Below, piece by piece: positions 47,901 through 62,247 of a DNA stretch of 64,000 bases. A program made the translations under genes and the position numbers. This stretch comes from Anopheles merus. Taxonomy: Eukaryota; Arthropoda; Insecta; Diptera; Culicidae. Every line of letters begins with the position of its first letter. Position 1 is the first letter of the stretch. Location: the NCBI RefSeq assembly GCF_017562075.2, contig NC_054084.1, forward strand, positions 9,136,640-9,200,639, given 5' to 3'. Under the pieces are notes generated by a model. The model was not told where the DNA came from, made no database searches, and saw nothing but the letters and a program-made list of their open reading frames with translations.

Positions 47901-50900
47901 GGCTGCTCCGCCATGCCCATTGTGTGCTCGGGGTTTCGTTTCGTGCGGCAGCCCGACTTTCGTTGTTTGGCTTCGTTGCTGCAAGCGTGTGCCAGCTTGC
48001 AGTCAATTTTCGCCCGGCGGCATACACGATTTTCTCGATTCACCCATCGTATAGCGCTGCTCGCTTCCCTGTTTGCTTGAACAGTAACAACAAGTACAAA
48101 AAAAAAAAAATAAAAATAAACGGGACTGACAAATTGTACGCCAGCGCTAAAGTCGAGCAGAATCGAAAGCAGCGGCCCCGTGGGATCTATGCACCACCGC
48201 GGTGCACAAATAATACCGGACGGAGGCGTTGATAGGTTCGGCCCGAAATGATGGGTGGCTGTGGTTCGCGTTTGGGGTGTTGTTGTTGAGGCTAATAAAT
48301 TTACATGTTTCGGTTTCGATCATTTCACCGATATCGGAAGGGGGCTTTTCAAAGCGCAGCATCGTAGGGAAGGTGTGTGCATTGAATTGTATTCCTTTAG
48401 GACCCGGAGCTGGGGCATCGAGACAATTCCTAGAGTTGAGCAGTGAGCAAGAATTGCCATGATGTTGCTAGAGTATGAACAACCCCTAACCAGGCACTTT
48501 CAGGGGATTATGGAGGTGCTAGCTTGATCGTCCTGCAGTTTGATTACATACATTTGCCATAAATTGTGCTCGGATGATATGAAAATAACCGTGCTGGAAG
48601 ACGGGTGAGCCTCGACAGGTCAGTTTTGGGAAATATCGTGACTATTTGCTCAGCGACAGAACGGCTAGGATGCTGGCTTAAGTGTCTTAAGTTCGGGCTG
48701 GGATGATATTTCGCTATAAAAATGAAAGTTAAAGCTATCGTGCTGAAGGATCTAAAGACACCTTTGAGAGGATGGTTTGCTCGTAGATGACAATCGACCA
48801 ACACGTACTGCAAAGATGTCGGAGAGCATTGTGGGGGAATACTGAACACATCAAAAGGTCTGACATAATTTAATGTTTCTCTGTTGCACATTCTACATTC
48901 ATATGCTGTTAAAAAAAACATACAAATATATAAATACTCAGATGTTACAATCAATTCGCGTAGAATCACGCCATACTTACCTCCCTTTCTACATTGTCTT
49001 TGGATCACACCAAAAGACACAATTGAGACAACTTTCTAGTAATTTACCTGCCAGCTTAAATTAAGTCATTTAGCCCATTACAGCGCATTACAAGATCGGT
49101 TTGCTTACCATGTGTGTCATACAAACGCAAGCGCAGCCCGTACCCTGTACGGGAATTTAAATTGACGAAATAATTTACGCCAGTAATGCCACTTAATGCT
49201 AGGAATGGAGGAGATAAACAGCCAGATCGCTTAACTGCGAAACGTACGGTACCAACCGACGCCGTGTACTATGTCCCTTCTAACGGATCGCACCATCCGT
49301 TGGCCGCCAACGGTCACATTCCCAATCGGCATTGAATGCGGACACAGATAACGCGGGGAATGCGCATGTCGAAATCATGGCAAAGGGAAGGAGGAACCAG
49401 TGTGTGAAAAGGATCACGCAGCGTATTATCAACCGCGCTAAATGATCCGTTCCCGCAAGCAGAGTTGAATGAGCAGGGAGAAAGGGTTGTCACAATCGCA
49501 ACATTTCACCGTCAGCGAGAACCATAATACGCCTGACAACACCCATGGTCCTGTCGCACTGGGGGCCGTTTGGTTGGGAAATATTTAAATTAACCGAAAT
49601 AGTTGGTACTGGTAGCCGGGGTTGATTTACTGGTTTCTTTCACCGGAGTTGGAGGCACAAATACACGAGCCGCAGTCACTGCAGATCTTCACGTAAACCA
49701 AACGGATGAAGTACTACCTCAGGGAAATGGCTATTAAACAGCCGCTGACTGAGCTGCGCAATGCAATGCAAATGAAATAAATAAAATATTCAAATGAAAT
49801 GTATGAATCGAAAGCCACGCCAAATTCTTGCGCCATCTGCATGGCGGAAAAGGTGAAAGAGAGTGGCCTCCAAATCACCGATCGGAGTTTGGTGATTGTT
49901 GCAGTTAATGCGCTAAATTGTTTCACCCGATCGGTGCCCCTCCGTGCCGTGCTTCCGAGCTCGTTAGGACGCCCTTAAAGTGCGCGCAACCGGGCACTTC
50001 TCCCATTTTTGGGCAAGGGCGGACTTCGTTAATGTGGATGAAAGGAAGATGTTTCGGATCAGCTGGCGTTGCCACCGTCGCCGCCGGACGTACTACTGGA
50101 ATGACGCAAAAATTACACGCCATTCGCCGCCGTCTTTCGCCCAGAAGACGCTGGCAATGCTGTAGATTGTCGGCAGGTAATGGAGGGGAGTAGGTTCGCC
50201 ACTCCGCTTCTGCAGCATTTGCATTGCGGCCGGCTCGTTGTGCCTCGGCAAAGACGGTGCGATATTCAATTCTCCGACCAGCGTCCGAAGATCAGCGCAG
50301 TTTTCGGACCTAAGCCGCGAGCGAGATATGTAAAATGCAAATGATTATGTTAAGGCGCAAGCACGCCGCAAACCGCGCAACAGCATCGCATTGCAATCAG
50401 AGATAACATTCTACTTTAGACGACTTAATTAGTCTTTCATCGCGTTGTCGTGTTTGCCGTGTGTGTTTTTTCCCTCTGTGCCTCTTGTTTGACTCTTAAG
50501 CAGAGGACAGGATGTTCGGCAAGTGGAGGCAGCTTTGTTGAAGGTTCGACACACATACGCATGTCAGATTATGCCAGGGTTTAGTTTGTTTTAACTGAAC
50601 CTCTTAGCTCTTAGACCGTGCTGTGGAAGGAAACCAAAATGGGGAGAGTTTGATGGTGAAACGATAACTGTACGAGACAGCGAATTTGTTAGATTTGCAT
50701 TTTGAAAACTATAGATCGAGCGATTCTTTGTAGATATGCGATGGAGCTTGGAAGGAGAAAAGACCACAAATTGACTACTAGCCGTTTGAGCGGGTTTTGT
50801 TCGCAAAGATTATCTTAGCTAAAGGAACGTATTTTGAATAAAAGGGGCTCGTGAATAGCAAACGGTGAATTTGTGCATTTTAATACACTCTGTTCATCTT

Positions 50901-53900
50901 AATTCCTGCTCAATAATGCAGTTTACTAACGACTTCTTTTCTGACTTTGGTTCCAATGAGTCACTTTTTCAATCCCCCGATTTAGATCCGTTTTGTAACT
51001 ATTGTCCTGCAATGGTGTAGCCTTGAACTGATGATCAGTTTTGAGAGTTGTATTTCTTTTTTTTCGATCATCAGCAAGACACCCCAGAAAGCGAAACCTT
51101 GTATCTTCGTGACTTGTTTGGTTTTGGGAAAATCCATCATCGCATTATCGAAAGGTGAGCCTTTCCGGAGGGCACGATCGCGCGAACAATAAAGCAAATT
51201 GAAGTTTGCTTTGTTACCCATAACCGGTATTGAACGCCAGAGCCGGAAGTCACGGGAAATAGTTCTGCCGTGGAGATGAAGTTTACCGGCGTGGAATGGA
51301 TTCGTTTTGAGTAAGCCGATTGAGCCCATGGGATGAGTGACTGCTTTGGGACGAAGTAATCTAAAACTTTGACAAATTATTGTTCCCGTTTTTGATAGCA
51401 AATCGCCCGCCGAAAGTGTTTACTGAAATACGTAATAGGTTATGCTTAAAGCAATCAACTTTATTATTTCATTTTATGGTTTTTTCACTCAAAGAAATGA
51501 CTCGAACAGTACAATCCCGCTCACAGCACGTACCACGTACCAACACTGAAACACACGTAAGCAACTGCAATTTTCATTATCACCCGTCACGATGAGATTA
51601 GACTCGGCTGCACTTGCTTCTCGTCGGCTTTCGCGGCCAAACCACCCAGCAAGTGGTTGCACTACTGCACTACGCCACGTTGGACGCGGGAGCGGGAGAA
51701 ACAATTTCCCCTCCAACGGCATACAGCTCCCGACTTTCCACGCCCCTTTCGCGTTGTACCTTGTTGAAGAAATTGAATCCGAACAAAAACATTGCGAAAC
51801 GATCAAACTAGAAAACAAAAACAACGTGCAAATGATGTACACACTCACACACCGGCAAGCCGGTAACCTTCGCCGAGCACTTGAAATATCGGCAGAAAAA
51901 ATTGCTTTCGCAAATTCGAAACCGTAACCCACTGCAGGCGTAGAAGCGAAGCGGTGAGTAACAATGACGGTACGCCATCTCCGGCAGTTTGCCCAGCAGA
52001 AGTCGAATCTAATTTTAGTGTTTCGCTATCAAAAAACCCACCGTCGCCGCCTCTGCTTCAGCAAAGGCGCACAAGCCTAGGCAGCGCGGTGCGATCACGA
52101 TCGCGTTCATGATGATCAGTTCCTATCCGGCCGCCACGTTCTGTACCGAAATCAAATTACTTCCCTGATTACGAGCAGAGAGCTGGCACGCTGAGTCCCT
52201 GAATAAATTGGACGAACTGCAGCGTACAGTGATAACGAGGGTGGGAAGGAAGAGCTGCGTGGGTAAAGAATTGGGTTGTTGAGGAAGATAAAAATTGAAT
52301 CAACTCTCTCAGAGTCTGCCAGACCCCGATAAACCGAGACATTCGTTGAAATGCATTGAACTTAGAGGCCGCACCGTTTGGCGGCACCTGGGACGCATCT
52401 GGGAAGGCTTCGGTTGTTGCCGCTGCTCGTAACGAGCCGGCGAGCCGAAGGAAATAATGAGCGCAACGCAACGCGCTACCCCGTACGGATGGGATTCGAG
52501 CGAGCGGTGCGTGATTGTAATCTTCGTACCAGACCAGGGAGGCCCTTGTCACGCAATGCAGCTAGGCAAGGCTCCTGGATAATCTACTCCTGCTCAGCTG
52601 CTCGGTGGAGATGCATGGTTGGCAAGCAGAGGAACGATGGTAGATGATGCATCTCTTTCTGGCGGTTTTCCTTTAACGCGACCATGTTAAACGATGATGT
52701 TAGAGCCTTTGGTATGGGATGTATGGATTAGAAAGATTAGATACTATTTCGTGAGTGCAAGGAGAAGACTTGAGAGGGTAAGAAAAAGTATGCAAATTTG
52801 GTTTTCATCTATTTTTCCACTACGATAGACGAGCGTGGGATGTTAAATGCTAATGTATGCAAAAGCGGTTAGTAATGTTGAACATAATCCTTAAGGGTTT
52901 AAACTATTGAAGGGTTTTCTTATGTAAAAAAAAAATAGATGGAAGTCTGATGTATAATTCTTCAAATTGAATAGAGAATATCTAGACAAACATATTTACA
53001 ATAATTCATTTGTTAGAGTCCTTGCAAAAAGACATGGAGTTATTGTCATAAATGTGCCATAGCATACATATGGGCTGTTTGAGAACGGATCGTTAAAAAG
53101 ACAAACAAATTAAATGCCGTAATGCAGTGATTGCGTTTTAAGTTCTAGCTCAAAAAACTGAAGCAAGCTTCAAGCTATACTTCTGTACCGGACACTTCTC
53201 GACATCATTTAACGACTACCAGTTATTGTGCGCAGAACCTTAGAAAAATTCGATCCCTCCCAGCGAAGGGATACGAAACTCATGCTGATCCCTCCCCACA
53301 ACGACAATCTTAACAAATGACACTCGGAGTGGAACGAAACGGTAGGAAGGTGCGGTGTGTATAAACCGCAACATGCACAATAACGTTTCCCCTTAGCGGG
53401 AGTATAATTAGATTTTGATTATTTATAGGCCCGTGTGTCTCAAGGCACCCCTTCAACCCTGTCTCGCTGTTTGACAGTGCGGGTAGAGCGCACGACTGCC
53501 GGAAAAAAAACTCCCCGCCGAAAGGAGCATCGTCCCTGATGCTCTGATGTCACGGATCGACCACGGGGAGGCCAAGAACGCGTGGCGCGCCGCCGTGTAA
53601 ATCCGTCGCAAACCGAGCCGAGAGGAGCAATAGCGCACGGCCGGGCGTATCGTGCGTTTTGAGTGTGACGTGCGCCGCTGCCCGGACACTGATGGGGTGG
53701 TGATTTACTTTCCAGCAAATGTTCGGTCCGGTCCGGTTGCCACACTCAATAAATTGATTCGTTCGAGCGACGGCCAGTGCGGGGGGTTTGCGAGGGCTTT
53801 TGCGCGATCACACGCGATCTCGGCATCGTGCTCGTGCAGTCGATCGCTGTTCGACATGCATACGGGGCGATAAGATTAAGTTCACACCGCCTGTGACGTG

Positions 53901-56900
53901 CGACGGCACGCGAATTAGCACTTTTCCCCTTGTGGAGGGACTCCCTTTTACGCGCTTTTCCTCCCAGCAAACCCTGAACACCGCCCTTGCGCCTGGGAGG
54001 TTCATTCTTGGGGTGTTGTGTTTCTGTTGCTTTTGCTAAGATATCAAGATCATGCAACGCCGTGAGATCGAGAGCAGAGAGATGGATGGAGTAGCTCACG
54101 ATTTACGCCAAAACTAGCAAACTTGACGCGGGCGGCACGGTGCAAAAACATTGAACCGAACGACCCGTTCTACTAAGTATCTGTTAGTGTGTGTGTGCCC
54201 ACGCCAAAGCGCTTGTTGGTTGTGTTAAAAAATGGGTCCACAATTACAATTTATCATTTTCCATAAGTACCGCGAGACAAGCTAATGGTCAAGTACAAAG
54301 TTGAGGACGAGTGCTTGGGAAGTTTGGGTGGAAGAGGTGTCCGAGGATAGAGTCACCATTTTAGTACTCCACCACGGTCTGCTGACCTGTGTTCCGGGTG
54401 AAGTTTGAGCAAAAAAGAGATTGGTTGTTTGAAGATAGGATATAATTTAGAATTGTAACAATTTAATATAGGGTTCGAGACCGGGGGGAGAGAAAGAGGC
54501 GAGAGCGAAAGTAAAGTCGCACGCCTTAGAAGGTGCGATCTCCATCCACAAAGTAACGATCGTACGCCCGACCGTTGCCAGATTTTGGACTCTGAACTGA
54601 GCGGGGAAAAGGGACTCACCGGTTCGTGACTGAGAAAATCAAACACGTGTCAATCGATCGTTCGGTGTGAACCTCGGCTACCCCGACGGATGACTCTATT
54701 CTGTTTGTTATCGTCCCCAGGAAAAGGTGAGCGGCGTGCCCTGCCGCTGTACGGCGGCATGGGAAAGTTTGTAAGCGAATATAGTTGCATGTCTATAAAT
54801 AAGCAATCATTTTGCAGTGGTGTGATGTGGCACTACTGCTTCTCCTCCGAGGCACATCCACATGCATCCAGGGACAACGTTGTTTTGCCTCATCAGGCCC
54901 TGCCGGGTTGCAGTGAATGAAAATTGTGTGCCGGAATGTGAATCACTATTTCGCCAAAAGCGTACATTGATGAGTTCGCACTTGACGGGTCTGCGTCTAT
55001 TTCTCCATTTTGAGGGTAAAAGAAAAACACGCAATTGCGTCTGCCATCTGCAGGCGAAGGGCGTTTGGACGCTCTCCCTTCGAGTCGTGGCTTCACTTTC
55101 CGTCTAATTGAACGCCGAGTATTCCTGCTTAATTAACACATTAATTTTCGTCACTTAACCGCGAACCCGCACGAAACCAGGCACGCTAGACGCATTCCCG
55201 CAGACAGGGGGTACGTGCACTGTTTGGTGAACCTGCTGCATTTGTCGAGTCTGAACTCCTGACACCTCCGCGTCAGATGCATCTACTGCATCTACTACCT
55301 TCGCAGGGAGCTGTGTACCCCGGCTGCCGGCTTATCAATTGCCTACGCCAATGACTTGCCAGCGTCTGGCGAAGTTTTCATTCATGGTCGCTTGCACAAT
55401 TGTGAATTGTGTGAATTGTATGAGCGGGCGCGCGCGCGCGTCCTGAAAGAGCGGTCCTTTGGTGAGAGCTGTTGCTGATGTCATAAATTTGACACCCGTC
55501 GCGGCATCTTGACACATACCACAGCTCCCGAGTGGGTTTCCGGGTGCGTTCGGTTACCCGCGGTTTGTCCAACTTCGATCCGGGGACAGATAGGTGTTCC
55601 TCATTCCATAGACGGGAATTATGTCTGGTGGTTATTCCCTCCCCTCCGTACATCTGTACGCTATTCTCCTGATCGTTTAATTATAGACCGCTGCACGGTA
55701 GTTTTCGCAGATCATAAAACGCTCTTCGGCGTGATTGCGGCACACACATCACGTGTGGGAAAATGTTTGATGTGTGCAGCTTCAAAGGTGCGCAGCATCA
55801 TTCTTGCTCGGCAACAAGTGCACTCGTTAGTGGAGCACGCTGCGGGTTGCTCCGGGTGTAGCAAAATAATGTAGCATAATTCAATTTGCTGCATCCCGCT
55901 TTGATGGCCGGTGGCGTATTGGTTTACATTGAAGGTGGGCGATTGGGCGTAGAGTAGGCGCTGAGTGAGTGCTTTTCTCACGGTGTGCCCGTATGTGTGT
56001 GTGGCTTTGTGGCGTAAGTTTAATTGCATTTTAAATGGTTTACCCTCTTCAAAGTGGAGGAGGATGTGATGTCTCTTAATGTTTCCTTGTTTATCATCGT
56101 TAGGTAGCTCCATTAGCACGCAGGAATTTATTATAAAAAAAGGTTTCTATTTTGAAACTATTTTTCAAGACAACAGTCATTCCATGAATAAGTTTTATCG
56201 ACAACTATTCTTTATTTTTCAGATGAATGAGCTCTACTCCCATTCCGTCTTGATTTGTTTGCATAACGTCAAGATTTGTTCCGCGTATCAAAAGCGATCC
56301 ATCTAAATGAGTCATTTTTGCCGGGCTGTATCGCAGCATCGAATCGATTGATTTATTCATCGCTACGAAATCGAATTCTTTTCAACCAAAAGGTGTAGAG
56401 ATCAGTCATGTTTTTCATGCTTTCGGTGTGACATCCGATGTGCCGCGATTTGGTGGTACACACCATTGTCATAGCTTAAGGTTTAGAAGGAGGGAGTGCC
56501 TTATTCTTCATTTCCATAGTCTCATGAAAAGGGGGAGCAAATTTCTACCTTCGAAACGAAGCAATAAACATTAAGATTTCGATCGGCGAGTCAAAAATTT
56601 GCTAACCCAGTTGATGCCAAAGTTCGAGCAAATGTGAAGTTACTGCTTTCTGGGTGGCCTGTAAAGAGTCACCGACAAGGTCACACTGTGTTAGTTGTTT
56701 GCCAAAAGTTCATCCATGAGGACATGCATCAAATGCAACGAGCTGGCGTGTGCAGCAATCAGAGGAGGAGCATTGCTCTATTCCGATGCGCTGTGGTCTA
56801 ATGTGGATTTATTGTGTACGAAAAGTTGTGTGTATAAGTGTTTGATTAAAATCGAATTAAAAGGCGGATTTTAATTTGCACCAGCGCCTCCCGCCACGTC

Positions 56901-57900
56901 AGAATCTACACGCGGATGCAGATGCTTCGGAGTTCCTGCTGTGTGCCGGTCGAGTGTCGATAATGATACCCCTGTTTAGAATGGAATTAATGAACGTTTA
57001 TCCGAATCGAGCTGGCTGGGCAGAGTGTGTCCAAGATCGCACGCAGCGACCTTCCAACCCATCCTGCTGGGCAGAGTGAATGATTAATGTCGGAGGTTCG
57101 CTTTTATCCTATCCACCTTAATTACCTTCCCCTTCGCAATCCATCCGCAAACCGATGCTTCATGTAGGTCAGTCGGTTAACTTGACGCCGCTGGAAACGC
57201 AAATCGTGGGCCGCGCGCGTTGTCCCGCCTTTTCGTTTGGTGGATCCCTTTTTCGGCTAGCGAGCATAAAGCAATCGATCTTCGCTCAGACTCTTCTTCG
57301 ATCCTCGCTGTGCCGGAAGTGATCGTTTAGGATTTGATCATATTTATGCATGAAAAAAAGAAAAGAAGTACCGTCCACAGTATTTGCATTCAATCAAAAA
57401 TCTCTACGCGGTTTGCAAATCTGTATGCAAATGCTGTTGTACAGGATGATTCTGCGGGATGAAAACCTTGGTATCTCGTTGTTCACTATCTCCCAGCAGC
57501 AAAGCGTAGACAAATGGATGCATTTTGATAAGATTTAAATATTCCACTGATCCGGCCGAACCAAGCCGAGATTCCCTTGGGGGCGCCACTAGGACAGGGG
57601 AATGAATATTGCCGAAGCGTATTGCCAATGTACGTCGCATCGGGAAGACATTTGATTTATTGAGCAAACAATTGTTTTACATAATGATTGATGAGCTCCG
57701 ACGAGTGAGATGTCATGGCTGGAAGAAGTTTCTCTAGTGAATTGGTTTTTTTGTTCGGGATTTGATGATGTTCCTGTTGTTTGTGCAGCATTTGTTTGAT
57801 GTCAATTATGTCTGGATATGAAAATGAAAATGAGAAAGCTTTTGATAGTGTTCCGGGAGATGTGAGCTTGTGAAAGATATCTTTAAGCAAGTTTCTAGTT
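45000..57900. other. Gene desert, middle part
   Basis: No supported gene. Short GT/CA runs lie at about 45270-45284, 45453-45468 and 46511-46532, and a CG/GC run near 55428-55440. The 218-codon minus frame at 48027-47371 is rich in His, Arg and Cys with no domain and is probably chance. The block could be intergenic regulatory DNA or an intron of a gene extending beyond the window. Confidence 0.5.
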
Positions 57901-57929
57901 TTTGCTGTGAATTATTTTATTCATTTATA

Positions 57930-58262
<333 letters not shown>

Positions 58263-58269
58263 TTGCTTA

Positions 58270-60300
58270 CCTACTTACTACATTATTATTTAAACATTCA
58301 TCTTCTGATATTCTCTTGTGCGACACGGCGACAGGCACGTGACACTTGCGCCACTTTATGTCACGAGTTGCGATCATGTACCAGTTACACAAAAAATGGA
58401 ACATGCAATAATACCACCGCATGGACAGAAAAAAAATCAACCGAAGAAATAAAGAAACGTTTTGTGCCCGTGTTACGGACGCCCGTGCGTTTGTAACTTA
58501 CCTGTTCCAGGCGCTGTACAACCTGCTCCGATCTTTCTCCAGGGGTTGCTGCGGTGCCCCCAGTGAAGGAGTAATATTGCAATAAATTTCTACCACTGCC
58601 CACACGTGTTTATTTGCGCAAATGCGCATGCACGGTGCGCGCTTCCCTTCCCTGCGCAACGCAGCGCCCGGTACGTTGGGTGTGATCCGTGATCAGTTTC
58701 CGGTTGCTGGCGTTTAAGGCAGGCGGCTGTATGGCACCCACGCCGGCGTAGGGTGCACACAGGGGTCGCGCCAGACAATCGGCAGTCGTGTGCGAATGAT
58801 TTACGGACAGCTTTTAATGCACGTGGTGATTGTTTTAATGTGGCTGGTAATGTGGTACGATTTGAATAAACACAGCGATGGACGGAGGGGGAAGGAGAGG
58901 CGGTAGGAGATAGTCAGAGCTGCTGAAAGAAACGTTTCTTGCCCATAGTTCGAAGAAGGTTGAAGTTTTCGTGCAATCCACGGAGAACACGAAGGCAACA
59001 CATCAAAATCTGCGCGACTTTTCGGTTTGAACCGTCCTGCCGTTTATGATCGCTCGAATGCTTTCCTTTTAAGCTAGAAATGCTGTCCCGGGCCTTCCAG
59101 CTTCGCTCCCAGACACCACCAAAGGTGTAACGGTGGTATGGGTAGAGTGAAAAAAAAAACAACAACGAATTCTTACCACAATCCCCAAACACGAGATGCC
59201 ATCGGAGGTATGAAAAACGGAACGAACAGATAACGACAGTACGTGACTCTCATTCATAATAACGACCACGACAAGTCGCCGTGCCGTGGCCCAAAGTCTT
59301 GTGCTGTGGATCGTGTGACGATGGAATTGCGGGAGGAAACTCCCTTCGGTTGGCGGGGATTATAATGAGTATCACACCTTCGCCTCCTTGCGAGGCGACC
59401 AAGCGAAACGACCATCCCTGCGCAAGCGACCATTCCCCCCATCTACCACCCCCTGTGACAGAGGACGCTCGATGGTGATGTGCGCTGGATGATGCACAAA
59501 TTAAAGCAAACGTTTTCACCTTCCCTGGGCGCAGACGAAGACATTTGCGATTGTGATTGCGATCCTCGGGAATAAAAGGGAACTAGCTCTCCGTGCTAAA
59601 CACGGCAAACACACCAGGGCAGCAGTAACAACTAATACGAGAAGGGGATCGTAGATAAAGCAATAAATAGCGTGCTCCAAGCTCACCGGTTTGGGGGGGG
59701 GGGGGATACGAGAGCATGGATTGTGGGGAGGGGATATAGAAAACAACATTTTGCTGCTAATAAGTAATAACTCTAGAACGAGCTGTTGGCGTGTCGGGAC
59801 AGTCCTCGGCGTGTCTGTGCAGTGCACTGGGCACGGTAGTCGGTGGCAGGAAGGTACGATTTTCCCACCGTATGCACCTTCAGCCAGTGTGATGCAGTGG
59901 AACAGAGATCCAGTGGTGGGTTCGATTAGGGTTTTGCTGTTAAACTCCGATCAATTAGCTGATACAGCGTTCGGCAGCTGAGCAGTTAAGGAGCTGTTTC
60001 ATTTGCTCAAACATGATTGTAATAGCTTATTGATTTAAATCTTGTACGTGTGAGCTGTGTGATCCCGGTGGCACGAAAGCGGAAATAGAATTGGATGAAG
60101 TGCGAACTTAAATATTAAAATAGGGAGCATTCAAATATTCATATATAATCGAATCGCGACCATGTGTGTGACACCTTTCGTCGAACGTTTATCTTGCATG
60201 GTAAATAATACAGCACCCATTATGAGGACCAATAGATCAAAAGGATTTGAAGCGCAGTTAGCAAATGCAAAATCGTGTGAGGACATTTGCAACTGGCTTT
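58270..60300. other. Region upstream of the odorant receptor
   Basis: No supported gene. A minus-strand open stretch (about 58602-58502) ends at a consensus donor (GAACAG/GTAAGTTA) but has no clear upstream acceptor or start. A G run lies at 59693-59705. The receptor promoter should lie in the last few hundred bases, where I see no distinct motif. Confidence 0.45.
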
Positions 60301-60315
60301 TGAGCGCGTGAAGAC

Positions 60316-62115
60316 ATGGTTAGGCTTTTCTTCCGCAGAACAAGGTATGTTCTAGTGTACTACATTGCTGTGCTGATCAAATCGAATTTACGAATATGTT
60401 TAACTACTTCTAGAGTAACCAAACTCTTTACTAGGAAGGATGAAAGGCCAGAGATGTTTCTACCATCGTTGCGTATGATTTTGTTCATTTTTCGAATGTT
60501 TTACGCGTGGCCGGACGAGCATTTGGAGAAAAGTGCTCTCTGGTGGTACCGTGCAAAGGGTGTGCTGTTTCGTGTGTTTTTCATATATTTTTCAGCAGCC
60601 ACACAGCTAGCTTACAACTTCACTGTGACTAGTCGTGAGGTGCGATGGGCAGATGTACTCAATTTTGGTAAAAAATCTATTTAAATTGAGTGGTCTTTCC
60701 GTACAGGAACTGTTTGCTGGAATGTTTGTGCTGCTCACTCAGCTTGTGATGATACTGAAGATGGAGTTTTTCTACAAAAACGTGTCCAAAATTCAACAGC
60801 TCATCCGTAGACTGAATGGCAAGCTCTACCAGTCGAAAAATGCGGAAGAAGACATGTAAGTTGCTGATATTGTTTGATGTCTGAATCATTTGCTATTCCT
60901 TCTTATGTAATCGATTGGCAGTCCACTGGCGAGTGCACGTAGGAAGTCAACTATATTCTGGGTCTTGTACTTCATGTTTTCCGATGGGTTGGTTACGGAG
61001 TGGTTAGTGATATCGCTGTTGCTCACTACTTTGATTGTACCGGTGTGGCCCGGAGTAGATCATACCACACCGTATTGGGTGGTTTTAATGGTTATTTTGT
61101 ATCAGTATGTGGCAATCGCTCTCAACGCTTCGTTTAACATATCATGGGACTCACTGGTGGCAGCACTGTTGGCGTTAACTAACGCTCATCTGCATCGTCT
61201 GCAAATACAGCTATTAAAGGTGGTGTATTGGTGTAAAGAGTTAAGTTGATTCAACACTGATCTGTACCTGTGGTTTTTAGGTAGGACATCAGTGCCTGAT
61301 TTTGCCGAAGGATGCTAATAAGCGTATGATTACGGTCTCTCCAATTGATAGTGATACTCAGAGCGTCCCAATGAAATCAGATGCAGATGTAGTGTACAAT
61401 GAACTACTACAATGTATTATCTTTCATCAGGAAGTAACTGGGTAGATAGATAAAGGGATGAAGCCCTGGAATTGTTCTAAAACTCTTAGATGAACTCTCT
61501 ATTTCTTGCAGATTTCTTCGCGAAGTGCTGACCCTGTTCAGTGGACCGATGCTTTCTCAGCTGTACTGTTCCGTGTTCATCCTGTGTATTACCGAGTTTC
61601 GTTTGCTTACGGACGTGAACACAATGGCCGACACGATGCAGGCGGTAATGTACTTGGTGTGCCTTGTCATACAAGTGGTACAATACTGTTACTTTGGCAA
61701 TGAAATCAACTACATGGTAAGTAGTTGAATACTGCAGTTAGAGCTGTATTTGTAACCGTTATTGCAATTCAAGGCTCAAAAGGTGCATCAAGCGACCGCC
61801 TTTGTGAACTACCCGGATATGAACATCAAAACTAGAAAGCTTCTTATAGCTTTTCAACAGATGTAAGCTTTTAGAGCCGTATTCTACGTGTGATAACTCT
61901 TAATACGCTTTTCACAATTCCAGAACCGCTCGAGGAATAAAATGCAGTGCGAAGTACATTTTTACAATCGAACTGAGCATGCAGACCTTTGTGACGGTAA
62001 GGCAAAATGGTAGCCACAACAATTTAGGAACTCGTTATAAATAATTTTTCTTTTCGCAAAGATAATCAAAACATCCTATTCGTATTTGGCGGTTTTGAGA
62101 TCGATGACGGATTAG
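60316..62115 (+). CDS. Insect odorant receptor (7tm_6 family)
   Basis: Ligand-gated cation channel subunit expected to work with Orco in olfactory neuron dendrites. Proposed exons: 60316-60344, 60414-60654, 60707-60855, 60922-61219, 61281-61441, 61512-61716, 61774-61862, 61924-61996 and 62062-62115, giving 432 residues. The 69-nt first intron (GTATGT...TTCTAG) is a multiple of three and stop-free, so reading through it would give 455 residues. Family signs: KDERPEMFLPSLRMILF near the N-terminus, multiple hydrophobic segments, HQEV before the FLREV helix, QYCYFGNEI in the sixth segment region, and the C-terminal SYSYLAVLRSM. The second donor (GAT/GTACTC at 60654) is the weakest junction. AATAAA is at 62242. 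I do not assign an Or number. Confidence 0.9.
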
Positions 62116-62247
62116 GTCGTTCTTTGGGAAGTGCGATGACATTTTAGATATTGACTTGAAAATTATATGGAACTTTACAACTTTCAGCGCAGATTGCTTG
62201 TAGTTTTAAGAATTTAGAAAGCTTTCCATTGGATGATGAATAATAAA

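Noticed and set aside
47371..48027. 218-codon minus-strand open frame
   Set aside because: His/Arg/Cys-rich chance translation with no family features.
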